Assembly (NCBI GenBank): GCA_944326555.1
Contig: CALVEK010000022.1
Span: 1-33,377, forward strand
Direction of reading: 5' to 3'
Source of the DNA: Candidatus Gastranaerophilales bacterium
GTDB taxonomy: Bacteria > Cyanobacteriota > Vampirovibrionia > Gastranaerophilales > Gastranaerophilaceae
Length of the DNA stretch: 33,377 nucleotides
Position 1 is the first letter of the stretch. Every line of letters begins with the position of its first letter. The position numbers were made by a program, and so were the translations under genes. Under the pieces are notes generated by a model. It saw only the letters and a program-made list of their open reading frames with translations, ran no database searches and had not been told where the DNA came from. Positions 22,294-30,955 of this stretch are shown here, one piece after another.

Positions 22294-25200
22294 ATGAGTA
22301 AAACAAAACAGAAACGAATGGCAGCATATCTCTTGTTGCTGTCATTGTGTGGTGGTTCTGTTGGTGCGGCAACACAACCTGATAGTCCGCTTACACCAAA
22401 TAATGTTGGCGCATATATTTATGTAGACGGCAATTCTACCAATACGTCTTTTGATGTAGGAACAGTTTCCGGTTGGACAGGTACAAACCAAGGAGCTATT
22501 GTAAACTATTACAGCGGTAAAAATGTTACTCTTAATTCGCTGCCAAATAGCATTCAAAGTTATATATCCAATGCTGCAGGTAGTGATGTAGCTGGTGCCA
22601 TTTATAACAGTTCTAATGACCAAAGTGTATCTGTTACTATTAATGGTGAGGTTGAGTTTATTGATAATTCTGCCAAGAGGGGCGGTGCTATATATAATGA
22701 CGGCACAATGATTTTTAATAACGGAAATGTTACCTTCTCCAACAATAAAGGAACAAATTCTTCTCTTGGAAATTGGTCCGGTGGCGGTGCTATTGTTAAT
22801 ATAGACGGAAAACTCGAATTCAATAGTGGTAAAGTTGTATTTAACGGCAATACAGCAAACGGTAACGGTGGTGCTATTCTTGCAGGCGATACAGGCTTGC
22901 ATAAAGATTCTCCTGCTTCTGTTGATTTTAATACTGAGGCAGAGTTTGTTGGAAATAGTTCAACTAACGTCGGTGGTGCGATAGCAAATTTTGATTCTAC
23001 TTTAAATGTTGATCAAACAAACGGCAAAGTATCATTTGACGGAAATAAGTCTGATTCCCGCGGTGGTGCAATATATAACGAGGGAACTGCAAATTTAGGA
23101 GAAAATGCTTCTTTTACAAATAACGTAGCGCAAGGTAACGGTGGTGCTATATTTAATAACGTTGATGCCGTAATAAATGCAGGGCACAATATTGTATTTA
23201 AAGGTAATACATCAAATGCTCAGTATTATGGCGGAGGTGCAATATCTAACCAAGGCAGTGTTGAAATAGGTAATAACGCACTTTTTGAAGAAAATTATCT
23301 TGGCGGAGTTTCAGATCCTAACAATGGCACAGCTGGAGGAGCAATTGCTTCTTGGAATGGCGGATCTATTGAACTTGGAAATAACGCGTCTTTTAAAAAT
23401 AACGGTTATACGGATTTAACTCATTCTTCTATTGCTTCTGCAGCAGGTGGTGCGGTTTATGTTTCAGGCGGCGGAAATAATGACCCTCTAAACCAAGGTA
23501 GCTTTGTAGCAGGCGACAACTTACAGTTTATTGGAAATGCTACTAACGGTAGTGGCGGTGGTTTGTATGTTGAAGGTTCTAACGTACAAATTGGCAACAA
23601 TGCTGTATTTAAGGATAATTTCTCTACATCTGGCGGCGCAATATATAATTATGAGTATAATGACGTAGCCTCTGATGTTAAAATAGGCGAAAATGCACTA
23701 TTTGAAAATAATATTGTTAAAGATAACAGCGGTGGTGCTATCTTCAATTACGGCGGTGATTTAAATGTTGATAAAAATGCGACATTTAGCGGTAATACTG
23801 CAGGTTATGCAGGTGGTGCAATTAAAAATTACGGTACTGCAACAGTCGGTGAAGCATCAACTTTCGTTAATAACTCCGCAAGTGCAATAGATAACGGCGG
23901 TGGTGCTATTTCAAACAGTGGTAAGATGACTGTTTCAAAAGGTGCATTGTTTGACGGAAACAGTTCTGCTTATGCCGGTGGTGCTGTATATAATGACGGT
24001 ACATCATTGGTTATTCAAGGCGGTGTTGCAAATAAAACCTTGGCAGACGGTTCTGTGATTCAACAGGCAACAAAGTTTGTAAACAACACTTCTGCTTCTA
24101 AAGGCGGTGCTATTTACAATGCAGGTACAGCTGAATTGTATACTACCGGTGGAGATATTTCTTTTAGCGGTAATACTGCTGCTGATATTGCAAATGATAT
24201 TTATGCGGCTACCTCATCTCACACTGATATTTATGGTATCGGCAACGTATCTATTGGTAGTGGTTTGTTTTCAGAAACCGGTTCATTTATCACTGTGAAT
24301 AATACTTCTAACTTGGTTATTGAAGAAAATGTTACTGCACAAATTGGTGGTGATATTACTACTTCTACTACGGCAAATGTTGTTAATAACGGTAAAATCA
24401 ATATCTCAGGAACAGGTTCCGGAAACTTGGTTAATAACGGAACACTTACTGTAGATAATGGTGGTAAATATGTCGGTAATGTAATCCAGACAAACGATGA
24501 TTCGACTATAAGTGTTCTTAAAGGTGGAACTTTCGGTTCTACTTCTGTTCTCGATGGAGGAATTTTGAGTATAGCAGAAGGTGGTAAGGTTGATAGCACT
24601 GTTAACGTTACCGTTACCGAAAATGTTCTTTTAAAAGTTGCAGATAGTGTTGTATTTGATACAACAGGATTGCGGGTTGGTGGAGATCCCTCAAACGGAC
24701 ATATTAAGGGTACATTTAATCTTAGTGATACAGAAGTATCTTTTGCAAGCGGTACTCAATTTACTCAAGATATGATTTTATCAGGTGATTCTTATATTAA
24801 AACCCAAGATAGTATAGTAAATATCGGTGATGGAAAGTCTCAAAATACCTTGACTTTATCTAACGGTAGTAATAATGCAGCAGGAGGAAAAGGTTTTAAT
24901 GTTACAGCACCTGCTACTATCAAATTGTCTCCTGACGCAGGAAATTCAATGACACTTGATGAAAATGTAAAGGGCAACGGTAATGTTTTAGTTGATCAAA
25001 AAATTACTATGGTTGATAACCCTGAGTATGATCCTGACAAAGCTGCGATTGATTCATCTTATTCTGTACCTGAAAAAATTCCGCATAAGTGGGGAGTTGG
25101 AACGGTTAATATAACATCAGATAACCATGAGTTTAGCGGCAACTTCTTGCAGAAGATGGGAACAGTTATCGCTCAGGCAGGTTCAAAATTCTTTGGCGGA

Positions 25201-27768
25201 AAAAATAACGTCGTACAAGGAGGTACTCTCGTATTGCAAGACGGTGCTGATTTAACATCCGAAGTAAATGTTATTGCAGACGGTTCAAACGGTTACGGTA
25301 CGGTAAACATCTATAACGACATAAAAGGCACTGTAGGTGCTGATGGTGTTAATAGAATTGATGCAGATTCAATTGCTAACGGCAAAAATATTGCTGTTAT
25401 TGGTTATATAAATTCTGATGATTCTGTTGTTAACGTTAATGTTAATTCTGCAGGTTTAGGCTTGTTTAACGGAACAAGAGTAACAGGTGATTTAACTCTA
25501 TATCAAGATTCAGGTGTCAGAGACTTGACCTTTGGCAATGGTTCTGGGGCTGAGTCTGACAATATTATATTGAATGAAGCAACTAAACTTACGTATGCTG
25601 ATAATGCTTATATAAAAGATAATTCAACAGTTTCTGTAGGTAAAAATGCCTCATTGAATTTTGCAAATAATTCTACAAATATTGTCTATAATCCTGTTAT
25701 TTCATCAACTGCTGATACAGCAGCAATTAATCAAACAGGTGCAGGCAAGACAACAATAGCTTCATCTCTTGAAAACTTCAATGGTGAGGTTAATGTAAAT
25801 AACGGTATTTTAGAGTTAGCTTCATCTGAAGATAAATATCTAAGCGCAGTAAATGTAAACAACGGTGCTTTGGATGTTAAAGGAAATCTTGCTGTTGAAA
25901 ATGCAGCAGGAGATGACGGCAAGTTAACCGTAAATAACGGTTCTTTAGCCGTAGAAAAGGCTATAGAAACTAACAGTGATTTGACTTTGAATAATGCAAA
26001 CCTTTCTGTTGGTGATTATCTTGCAGTTGGCGAGAATGCCAATATGACAGATTCTTTTGTGAACATCGCAAATGAGTTTGTTGCAGTGGGTGATTTATCT
26101 GTTGACAATACTCAATTAAATGTTGGTGGAGAATCTGAGTTTAATAGTCTTTCCGTTACTGGCGATAATTCTGTTGTCAATTTGAATAAATCAGCTGCAA
26201 TTGGAAATCTTACTACCGCAGACAAATCTGTTGTTAATTTGCTGGGCAATTCAACAATTCTTAATATGTCCTTGAATAATGATTCTGTTGTTAATTTAAG
26301 AGGAAACTCAGAAATGACAACGTTATCTGTATATAATAATGCAGTTTTGAATACTGCAGGTAATATGCAGGTTAATGATGTCTTTACTATCGGTCAGGCA
26401 GGTGGAACAGGTACACCGACAATTAACATGATGTCCGGTTCTATAAATACAATTAATGCTGATAGTGTAGTTGTTAATTCTAATGCAAACATTTCATTTG
26501 ATGTCGATCCAAGAACTCAGACAACCGACCAAATTGTATCATCTAACATAATCAACAATACAGGAACGTCTGGAGATCCTTTCCAATTGCTTGTTGGTGG
26601 TATAAACTTTACAACATCTCCGATTGACAGGAATGTTCAGTTTGATATTTCAAATCTCTTGACAGATCCAAACGGTGGTCATGCCGACATGATTAAATTG
26701 CCGGATGGCGGATTTTTAACTAACACAGCAATGGGTCAATATTTGGTAACATCTTCGGGTGCAGGTTCTCCTATATTGACAGCGAGCTTGATGAATTTTA
26801 ATCCGCAACAATATAGAGGACAGGTTGCAACAATTGCTTCTTGGCAAAACCAACTTGTTGTTAATAACCTGTTGTTTGACCACGTAAATTTAATTACAAG
26901 CAAATTGATAGAAGAAGAAAGAACTGCTAATAAATATGCATCAGCTATACCATTTATTGACAAATACCAATATAGTGTAAAAGATGGTGGTTTATGGTAT
27001 AAAGCATACGGAGTTTTTGAAACTCTTTCAATGACAAAGGGGCTAAATGTAGGGAATAATGCTTATGGCTCTTTAATTGGCGCAGACTTCCCGTTGATTA
27101 AATTGGGTAATGGATGGAAGATTGTTCCAACAGCTTATATTGCTTACAATGGCGGACATCAGCACTTTAGTGGCGTTAGTATGTACCAAAATGGAGCTCA
27201 ATTAGGCTTTATGGGTACAGCATACAAGGGCAACTTTATGACATCATTGTTGGCATACGGTGGTGGTTATGCAAATGATATGTCTGTAAGAGGTCAATAC
27301 GGAAGCGGTAGTGATACTACTGGTAACTGGTTTGCCGGAGTGGCTTCTAAATCTGCATATAACATTCACTTACCTCACGATTTTGTTATTCAACCTGCAT
27401 TTATGGCAGCATATAATGCTTTCGGTCAACAAAATTGGAGTTCAAACTTTGGTGCTATGAGTATGAGCTCAGGTATGCTTAATGGTATAAATTTAGCTCC
27501 TGGGTTGAATTTTATATGGCAAAAGAAAACATTCAGTATCTATGCAACTACCCAGTTAGTATACAATATTATGGGTAGTGTAGACGGTAAAGCAGGAAAT
27601 ATTGATACTGATCATATTAGAATGAGACATTGCTATTTTGAATACGGATTGGGTGTAATGAAGAAATTCAAAGATACATTCTCTGGATATCTTCAGTTCT
27701 CAATCAGAAACGGTGGAAGAACCGGTATAGGCTTCTCCGGCGGCTTGCAATGGAAGATTGGTAAATAA
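22294..27768 (+). CDS. Autotransporter adhesin with Pmp-like FxxN/GGAI repeats
   Basis: This is an 1824-residue type V secreted protein. Residues 1-25 are a signal peptide (basic start, YLLLLSLCGG core, cleavage near SVGA). Residues about 100-620 hold about 16-17 repeats in which F-x-x-N is followed by GGAI, GGAV or GGGL, the tandem motif pair of chlamydial polymorphic membrane proteins, forming a beta-helix. Residues about 620-1540 are a Thr/Asn/Val-rich beta-helical stalk with recurring V-x-N-N-G and L-x-V elements. Residues about 1564-1824 are the outer-membrane beta-barrel (from GGLWYKAYGVFETL), ending GGLQWKIGK. AGGAGAG precedes the ATG. It likely displays an adhesin on the cell surface. 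It is monocistronic with a strong terminator. Confidence 0.92.
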   Translation: MSKTKQKRMAAYLLLLSLCGGSVGAATQPDSPLTPNNVGAYIYVDGNSTNTSFDVGTVSGWTGTNQGAIVNYYSGKNVTLNSLPNSIQSYISNAAGSDVAGAIYNSSNDQSVSVTINGEVEFIDNSAKRGGAIYNDGTMIFNNGNVTFSNNKGTNSSLGNWSGGGAIVNIDGKLEFNSGKVVFNGNTANGNGGAILAGDTGLHKDSPASVDFNTEAEFVGNSSTNVGGAIANFDSTLNVDQTNGKVSFDGNKSDSRGGAIYNEGTANLGENASFTNNVAQGNGGAIFNNVDAVINAGHNIVFKGNTSNAQYYGGGAISNQGSVEIGNNALFEENYLGGVSDPNNGTAGGAIASWNGGSIELGNNASFKNNGYTDLTHSSIASAAGGAVYVSGGGNNDPLNQGSFVAGDNLQFIGNATNGSGGGLYVEGSNVQIGNNAVFKDNFSTSGGAIYNYEYNDVASDVKIGENALFENNIVKDNSGGAIFNYGGDLNVDKNATFSGNTAGYAGGAIKNYGTATVGEASTFVNNSASAIDNGGGAISNSGKMTVSKGALFDGNSSAYAGGAVYNDGTSLVIQGGVANKTLADGSVIQQATKFVNNTSASKGGAIYNAGTAELYTTGGDISFSGNTAADIANDIYAATSSHTDIYGIGNVSIGSGLFSETGSFITVNNTSNLVIEENVTAQIGGDITTSTTANVVNNGKINISGTGSGNLVNNGTLTVDNGGKYVGNVIQTNDDSTISVLKGGTFGSTSVLDGGILSIAEGGKVDSTVNVTVTENVLLKVADSVVFDTTGLRVGGDPSNGHIKGTFNLSDTEVSFASGTQFTQDMILSGDSYIKTQDSIVNIGDGKSQNTLTLSNGSNNAAGGKGFNVTAPATIKLSPDAGNSMTLDENVKGNGNVLVDQKITMVDNPEYDPDKAAIDSSYSVPEKIPHKWGVGTVNITSDNHEFSGNFLQKMGTVIAQAGSKFFGGKNNVVQGGTLVLQDGADLTSEVNVIADGSNGYGTVNIYNDIKGTVGADGVNRIDADSIANGKNIAVIGYINSDDSVVNVNVNSAGLGLFNGTRVTGDLTLYQDSGVRDLTFGNGSGAESDNIILNEATKLTYADNAYIKDNSTVSVGKNASLNFANNSTNIVYNPVISSTADTAAINQTGAGKTTIASSLENFNGEVNVNNGILELASSEDKYLSAVNVNNGALDVKGNLAVENAAGDDGKLTVNNGSLAVEKAIETNSDLTLNNANLSVGDYLAVGENANMTDSFVNIANEFVAVGDLSVDNTQLNVGGESEFNSLSVTGDNSVVNLNKSAAIGNLTTADKSVVNLLGNSTILNMSLNNDSVVNLRGNSEMTTLSVYNNAVLNTAGNMQVNDVFTIGQAGGTGTPTINMMSGSINTINADSVVVNSNANISFDVDPRTQTTDQIVSSNIINNTGTSGDPFQLLVGGINFTTSPIDRNVQFDISNLLTDPNGGHADMIKLPDGGFLTNTAMGQYLVTSSGAGSPILTASLMNFNPQQYRGQVATIASWQNQLVVNNLLFDHVNLITSKLIEEERTANKYASAIPFIDKYQYSVKDGGLWYKAYGVFETLSMTKGLNVGNNAYGSLIGADFPLIKLGNGWKIVPTAYIAYNGGHQHFSGVSMYQNGAQLGFMGTAYKGNFMTSLLAYGGGYANDMSVRGQYGSGSDTTGNWFAGVASKSAYNIHLPHDFVIQPAFMAAYNAFGQQNWSSNFGAMSMSSGMLNGINLAPGLNFIWQKKTFSIYATTQLVYNIMGSVDGKAGNIDTDHIRMRHCYFEYGLGVMKKFKDTFSGYLQFSIRNGGRTGIGFSGGLQWKIGK

Positions 27769-27772
27769 AAGT

Positions 27773-27805
27773 TAAAAGCTCCTTGAAAAAGGAGCTTTTA
27801 TTTTA
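27773..27805 (+). terminator. Rho-independent terminator of the autotransporter gene
   Basis: A perfect 12-bp stem (TAAAAGCTCCTT / AAGGAGCTTTTA) with a GAAA tetraloop is followed by a T-rich stretch. It begins 5 bases after the stop codon. Confidence 0.9.
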
Positions 27806-27813
27806 AAAATTTT

Positions 27814-27842
27814 TTGACATAGACTTTTGTCTAAAATACAAT
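27814..27842 (+). promoter_or_regulatory. Promoter of the yceD-rpmF-plsX-fab cluster
   Basis: A perfect TTGACA (27814-27819), a 17-base spacer and TACAAT (27837-27842). Transcription would begin about 2-3 bases before the ATG at 27852, leaving almost no leader. Confidence 0.75.
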
Positions 27843-27851
27843 GAGAAAACC

Positions 27852-28367
27852 ATGAAGATTTCTATAGATGATATTAAAAACTCCAAAAATCAATCTTTAA
27901 AGATTGATTTTGCTAATGAAGTAAGTGATTTAGATACGCTCGGCCCTGTTGAAGCAGAGTTGATTTTTAGTGCTTACGGAGCATATATAAATGTAAAAGG
28001 CACGATTGTTGCAAATGTTAAGTTGGTTTGCGACAGATGCTTAAAAGATTTTGTTCAAAAAATTGATGTCGATGTGGATGAGACATATAAACTCGGTCGC
28101 CTTGATTCTGCTGTGAATGGGCACAGCGGACAGGAGATTGAACTGAAAGACGGCGATTTTGTTACAGAACTGGATGGGGATGATGAAATTGATGTTGAAG
28201 ATTTAATTTATCAATCTGTAACATTAAACATTCCAAATCCTTGTGTTTGTGATATAAATTGTATAGGAGACCCCGAAATAGAAAAATATATCAAAAAAGA
28301 AATTTCGGATCCTCGTTTGGAAGTTTTTAAGAATTTAAAGATTAATAAACTAGAAGAAGGAAAATAG
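27852..28367 (+). CDS. yceD: YceD/DUF177 family protein
   Basis: This 171-residue protein is of the DUF177 family, normally encoded just before rpmF and linked to 23S rRNA maturation or ribosome assembly. The family core is LVCDRCLKDFVQKIDVDVDETY (about 58-79), followed by an acidic EIDVEDLIYQSVTLNIPNPCVC segment. Four cysteines (CDRC and CVCDINC region) suggest metal binding, as is common in bacterial members. No Shine-Dalgarno sequence is visible, and the promoter predicts a leader of only 2-3 bases. rpmF starts 3 bases after the stop codon region, so the two are in one operon. Confidence 0.88.
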   Translation: MKISIDDIKNSKNQSLKIDFANEVSDLDTLGPVEAELIFSAYGAYINVKGTIVANVKLVCDRCLKDFVQKIDVDVDETYKLGRLDSAVNGHSGQEIELKDGDFVTELDGDDEIDVEDLIYQSVTLNIPNPCVCDINCIGDPEIEKYIKKEISDPRLEVFKNLKINKLEEGK

Positions 28368-28369
28368 AA

Positions 28370-28732
28370 ATGGCAGTACCAAAGAAAAGAACAGGTGCAT
28401 CAGCACAAGGACACAGAAGATCTAACTGGAAAGCTACAGTTCCTGAAACTACAACTTGCCCAAATTGCGGTGAGTTGGTTTTGACTCATACTGTATGTAC
28501 AGCTTGTGGGCAATACAAAGGTAAAGTAGTTTCAAGAAAAGCAGAAGGTTTCGTAGAAGACGTAAAAGAAGCTCCTAAGGCTAAAGCAACAAAGGCTAAA
28601 AAAGCTCCAGCTAAAAAAGCTAAAAAAGCTGAAGAAGCTGTTGAAGAAGTAAAAGCTGAAGAAACTTCTGTTGAAGTTAAAAACGAAGCTCCTGCTGAAG
28701 AAGTAAAAGAAGAAAAATCTTCTGAAGAATAA
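28370..28732 (+). CDS. rpmF: Ribosomal protein bL32 with long charged C-terminal tail
   Basis: This is a 120-residue protein. Residues 1-58 are canonical bL32: MAVPKKRTGASAQGHRRSNW and the zinc knuckle with CPNCG and CTACGQYKG. Normal bL32 is about 56-60 residues. Here a further 60 or so residues follow: first a Lys/Ala block (about 68-87) and then a Glu/Ala/Val/Lys block to the end, clearly low complexity and probably disordered. The tail is in frame and uses the same codon style as the rest. Bases AGAAGGA precede the ATG. It lies between yceD and plsX as in many bacteria; a hairpin follows the gene. Confidence 0.93.
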   Translation: MAVPKKRTGASAQGHRRSNWKATVPETTTCPNCGELVLTHTVCTACGQYKGKVVSRKAEGFVEDVKEAPKAKATKAKKAPAKKAKKAEEAVEEVKAEETSVEVKNEAPAEEVKEEKSSEE

Positions 28733-28741
28733 TAGTTGTTG

Positions 28742-28771
28742 TTATTGCGCCGAATAACTTCGGCGCAATAA
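28742..28771 (+). terminator. Strong hairpin between rpmF and plsX
   Basis: A perfect 13-bp stem (TTATTGCGCCGAA / TTCGGCGCAATAA) with a TAAC loop. It lacks a T run (ATTAAAAG follows), so it may be a partial attenuator or an RNA-stabilising or processing element that lowers plsX expression relative to rpmF. Confidence 0.65.
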
Positions 28772-28823
28772 ATTAAAAGTTTGGTAATTAAATAAGATAG
28801 TTTATAGGGAGAAGAGTTTAAGT

Positions 28824-29876
28824 ATGACAAGGATAGCTATAGATGCAATGGGTGGTGATCATGCACCTCAGGAGATTGTAAAAGGTGCTTTGTGGGCTGC
28901 TGATGAATATAATGTTGCAATTGAGCTTGTCGGTAAAGAAGATGAAATAAAACAAATAATCGACGATGTCAAAAAGAACGGGTTTAGGACAAATAATATA
29001 AATTCTCCCAAAAGTAGAATCAGAGTAGATGTCGATAAACTGGATATAAAAATTACCCCTGCTTCTGAAGTAATTGAAATGGGTGAAGCTCCGGGTGCAG
29101 CTATTAGAAAGAAAAAAGATTCTTCTATTGTTTTGGCTGTTAAGGCTGTTGCAACAGGTAGTTCTCAAGCTGTTGTTGCGGCTGGTTCTACTGGTGCGGC
29201 TATGGCATCGAGTTTATTTGGTTTAGGTCGTCTTCCAGGTATAGAAAGACCTGCTATTGCTACTACTTTGCCTACTATGAAGAAACCTGTTGTCTTGATT
29301 GATTCAGGTGCTAACAGTAATTGTACGCCTGATATGCTATATCAGTTTGCAATTATGGGGTCTGCTTTCTCTAAAAACGTCCTTGGGGTTGAAAATCCGA
29401 GAATCGGTGTTTTGAATATTGGAGAAGAAGCTGGTAAAGGCAATGAATTAGCGCAAGCCGCTTATAAATTGTTAGAAGACAACAAAGATAAGATGAATTT
29501 TGTTGGTAACGTTGAGGGTAAGGAAATTTTCCTTGGCGATTGCGATGTTGTAGTTTGTGATGGTTTTGTTGGTAACGTTGCTTTAAAAAGTATTGAGGGA
29601 GCTTCTTCGATGCTCTTTAAAATGATAATGCAAGAATTCAAAAGAGATCCTATTTCTATGTTGATTGGTTTGCTTGCAAAATCTGCAATGAAGAGAATAT
29701 TCAAAAGAATTAATTACGAGGAATTTGGAGGTGCTTTACTTTTAGGTGTTAAGGGCATTACCGTTATTTCTCATGGAAGAAGTATGGCTTATGCGATAAA
29801 AAATGCCGTAAGAGTGGCAAAAGAAGCTGTTGAGTCAGAAGTTAATAAGAAGATAGCAGAATTATACGAAGGATAG
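28824..29876 (+). CDS. plsX: Phosphate acyltransferase PlsX
   Basis: This 350-residue protein converts acyl-ACP to acyl-phosphate, the first step of phospholipid synthesis in bacteria with PlsY. It shows the N-terminal IAIDAMGGDHAPQEIVKGA, then ITPASEVIEMGEAPGAAIRKKKDSS, AVVAAGSTGAAMASSLFGLGRLPGIERPAI, LIDSGANSNCTPDMLYQFA, VLNIGEEAGKGNELAQAAY, CDVVVCDGFVGNVALKSIEG and the C-terminal GALLLGVKGITVISHG. The GGGAGAAGAG sequence before the ATG is a strong ribosome binding site. FabH follows after 4 bases, so they are co-translated from one message. Confidence 0.97.
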   Translation: MTRIAIDAMGGDHAPQEIVKGALWAADEYNVAIELVGKEDEIKQIIDDVKKNGFRTNNINSPKSRIRVDVDKLDIKITPASEVIEMGEAPGAAIRKKKDSSIVLAVKAVATGSSQAVVAAGSTGAAMASSLFGLGRLPGIERPAIATTLPTMKKPVVLIDSGANSNCTPDMLYQFAIMGSAFSKNVLGVENPRIGVLNIGEEAGKGNELAQAAYKLLEDNKDKMNFVGNVEGKEIFLGDCDVVVCDGFVGNVALKSIEGASSMLFKMIMQEFKRDPISMLIGLLAKSAMKRIFKRINYEEFGGALLLGVKGITVISHGRSMAYAIKNAVRVAKEAVESEVNKKIAELYEG

Positions 29877-29880
29877 GTTT

Positions 29881-30888
29881 ATGTCATTAAATTTAATTCC
29901 TGTAATGATTGCAGGTGTAGGTTATGGTGTTCCAGAGCATGTTATTACAAATGATGATTTAACAAAACTTGTTGATACAAGTGATGAGTGGATTACAACT
30001 AGAACTGGTATCAAAGAGAGAAGAGTTGTGTCAGGTGAAGAAAATGCAGTTACACTTGGCATAAGAGCAGCTGAAAATGCTTTGAAAAAAGCAAAGATGG
30101 ATCCAAAAGATATCGATATGATTATTGCTGCAGCTTCGGTGCCTGCTCATCCTTATCCTTCTACTGCTTGTGAAATCCAAGCTGCAATTGGTGCGGATAA
30201 TGCTGCTGCTTATGATATTACAGCGGCTTGTACCGGTATGATTTATGCGATGAATATAGCTAAGGCTTTTATCTCTTCAGGAATCTACAAAAACATTTTA
30301 CTTGTTGCTACCGATGCAAATTCTAAGTATATTGACTGGTATGATAGAACCAGCTGTGTTTTATTTGGTGATGGTGCCGGAGCATTTGTTCTTAAAGAAT
30401 CAGTTGATGGAGTAGATGACATCATTGCTATGGACATGCATTCTGACGGTAAGAGAGGCGATTTTATTTTGATGCCTATGAACGGCGAAAATTGTCCTTT
30501 GGTTGAGCCTTGTGAGCCTAAAAAACAGAAAATTGTGATGAATGGTAGAGAAGTATACAAATTTGTTGTTACAACAATGCCTGAGTCTATTAGCAATTGT
30601 CTTGAAAAAGCAGGGCTTACTCCCGATGATGTTGATTATTTGATACCTCATCAAGCCAATTATAGAATTATAGAAGCAATGGCATCAAGACTTAATTATA
30701 GTGATGAAAAGATTATTACAAACCTTGACAAGTATGGTAATACTTCTGCTGCTTCAATTCCTTTAGCAATGGCAGAAGGTATTGAAGAAGGTAAGATTAA
30801 ACTCCCTTGTAAAGCTATATTGAGCGGATTTGGCGCAGGTTTAACTTGGGGTACTGTAATTGTAAGATTAAGAGAAGGTATTGCTTAG
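29881..30888 (+). CDS. fabH: Beta-ketoacyl-ACP synthase III
   Basis: This is a 335-residue enzyme starting fatty acid synthesis by condensing acetyl-CoA with malonyl-ACP. The catalytic triad is visible: Cys117 (ITAACTGMIYA), His257 (LIPHQANYRI) and Asn287 (KYGNTSAAS). Other family segments are the N-terminal GYGVPEHVITNDDL, DEWITTRTGIKERR and the C-terminal LSGFGAGLTWG. It is 4 bases downstream of plsX. A short gap with its own promoter-like sequence precedes fabD. Confidence 0.97.
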   Translation: MSLNLIPVMIAGVGYGVPEHVITNDDLTKLVDTSDEWITTRTGIKERRVVSGEENAVTLGIRAAENALKKAKMDPKDIDMIIAAASVPAHPYPSTACEIQAAIGADNAAAYDITAACTGMIYAMNIAKAFISSGIYKNILLVATDANSKYIDWYDRTSCVLFGDGAGAFVLKESVDGVDDIIAMDMHSDGKRGDFILMPMNGENCPLVEPCEPKKQKIVMNGREVYKFVVTTMPESISNCLEKAGLTPDDVDYLIPHQANYRIIEAMASRLNYSDEKIITNLDKYGNTSAASIPLAMAEGIEEGKIKLPCKAILSGFGAGLTWGTVIVRLREGIA

Positions 30889-30891
30889 CTT

Positions 30892-30920
30892 TTGCAAGAA
30901 TTATTTGCAAAATGTGTAAT
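30892..30920 (+). promoter_or_regulatory. Possible internal promoter before fabD
   Basis: TTGCAA (30892-30897), a 17-base spacer and TGTAAT (30915-30920) predict a start near 30927 and a 29-base leader for fabD. The -35 is the same TTGCAA hexamer as in the hpf/amylase promoter. TTTGCAA occurs twice in this gap, which could alternatively be a regulator site. Confidence 0.45.
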
Positions 30921-30955
30921 GCATTTCAAAGATAGTTATTAAGGAGAAAATATAT

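Noticed and set aside
22342-22902. Long minus-strand ORFs inside the autotransporter gene
   Set aside because: They are antisense shadows produced by the repeated GGAI/N-rich codons; no ribosome binding site and no protein-like pattern.
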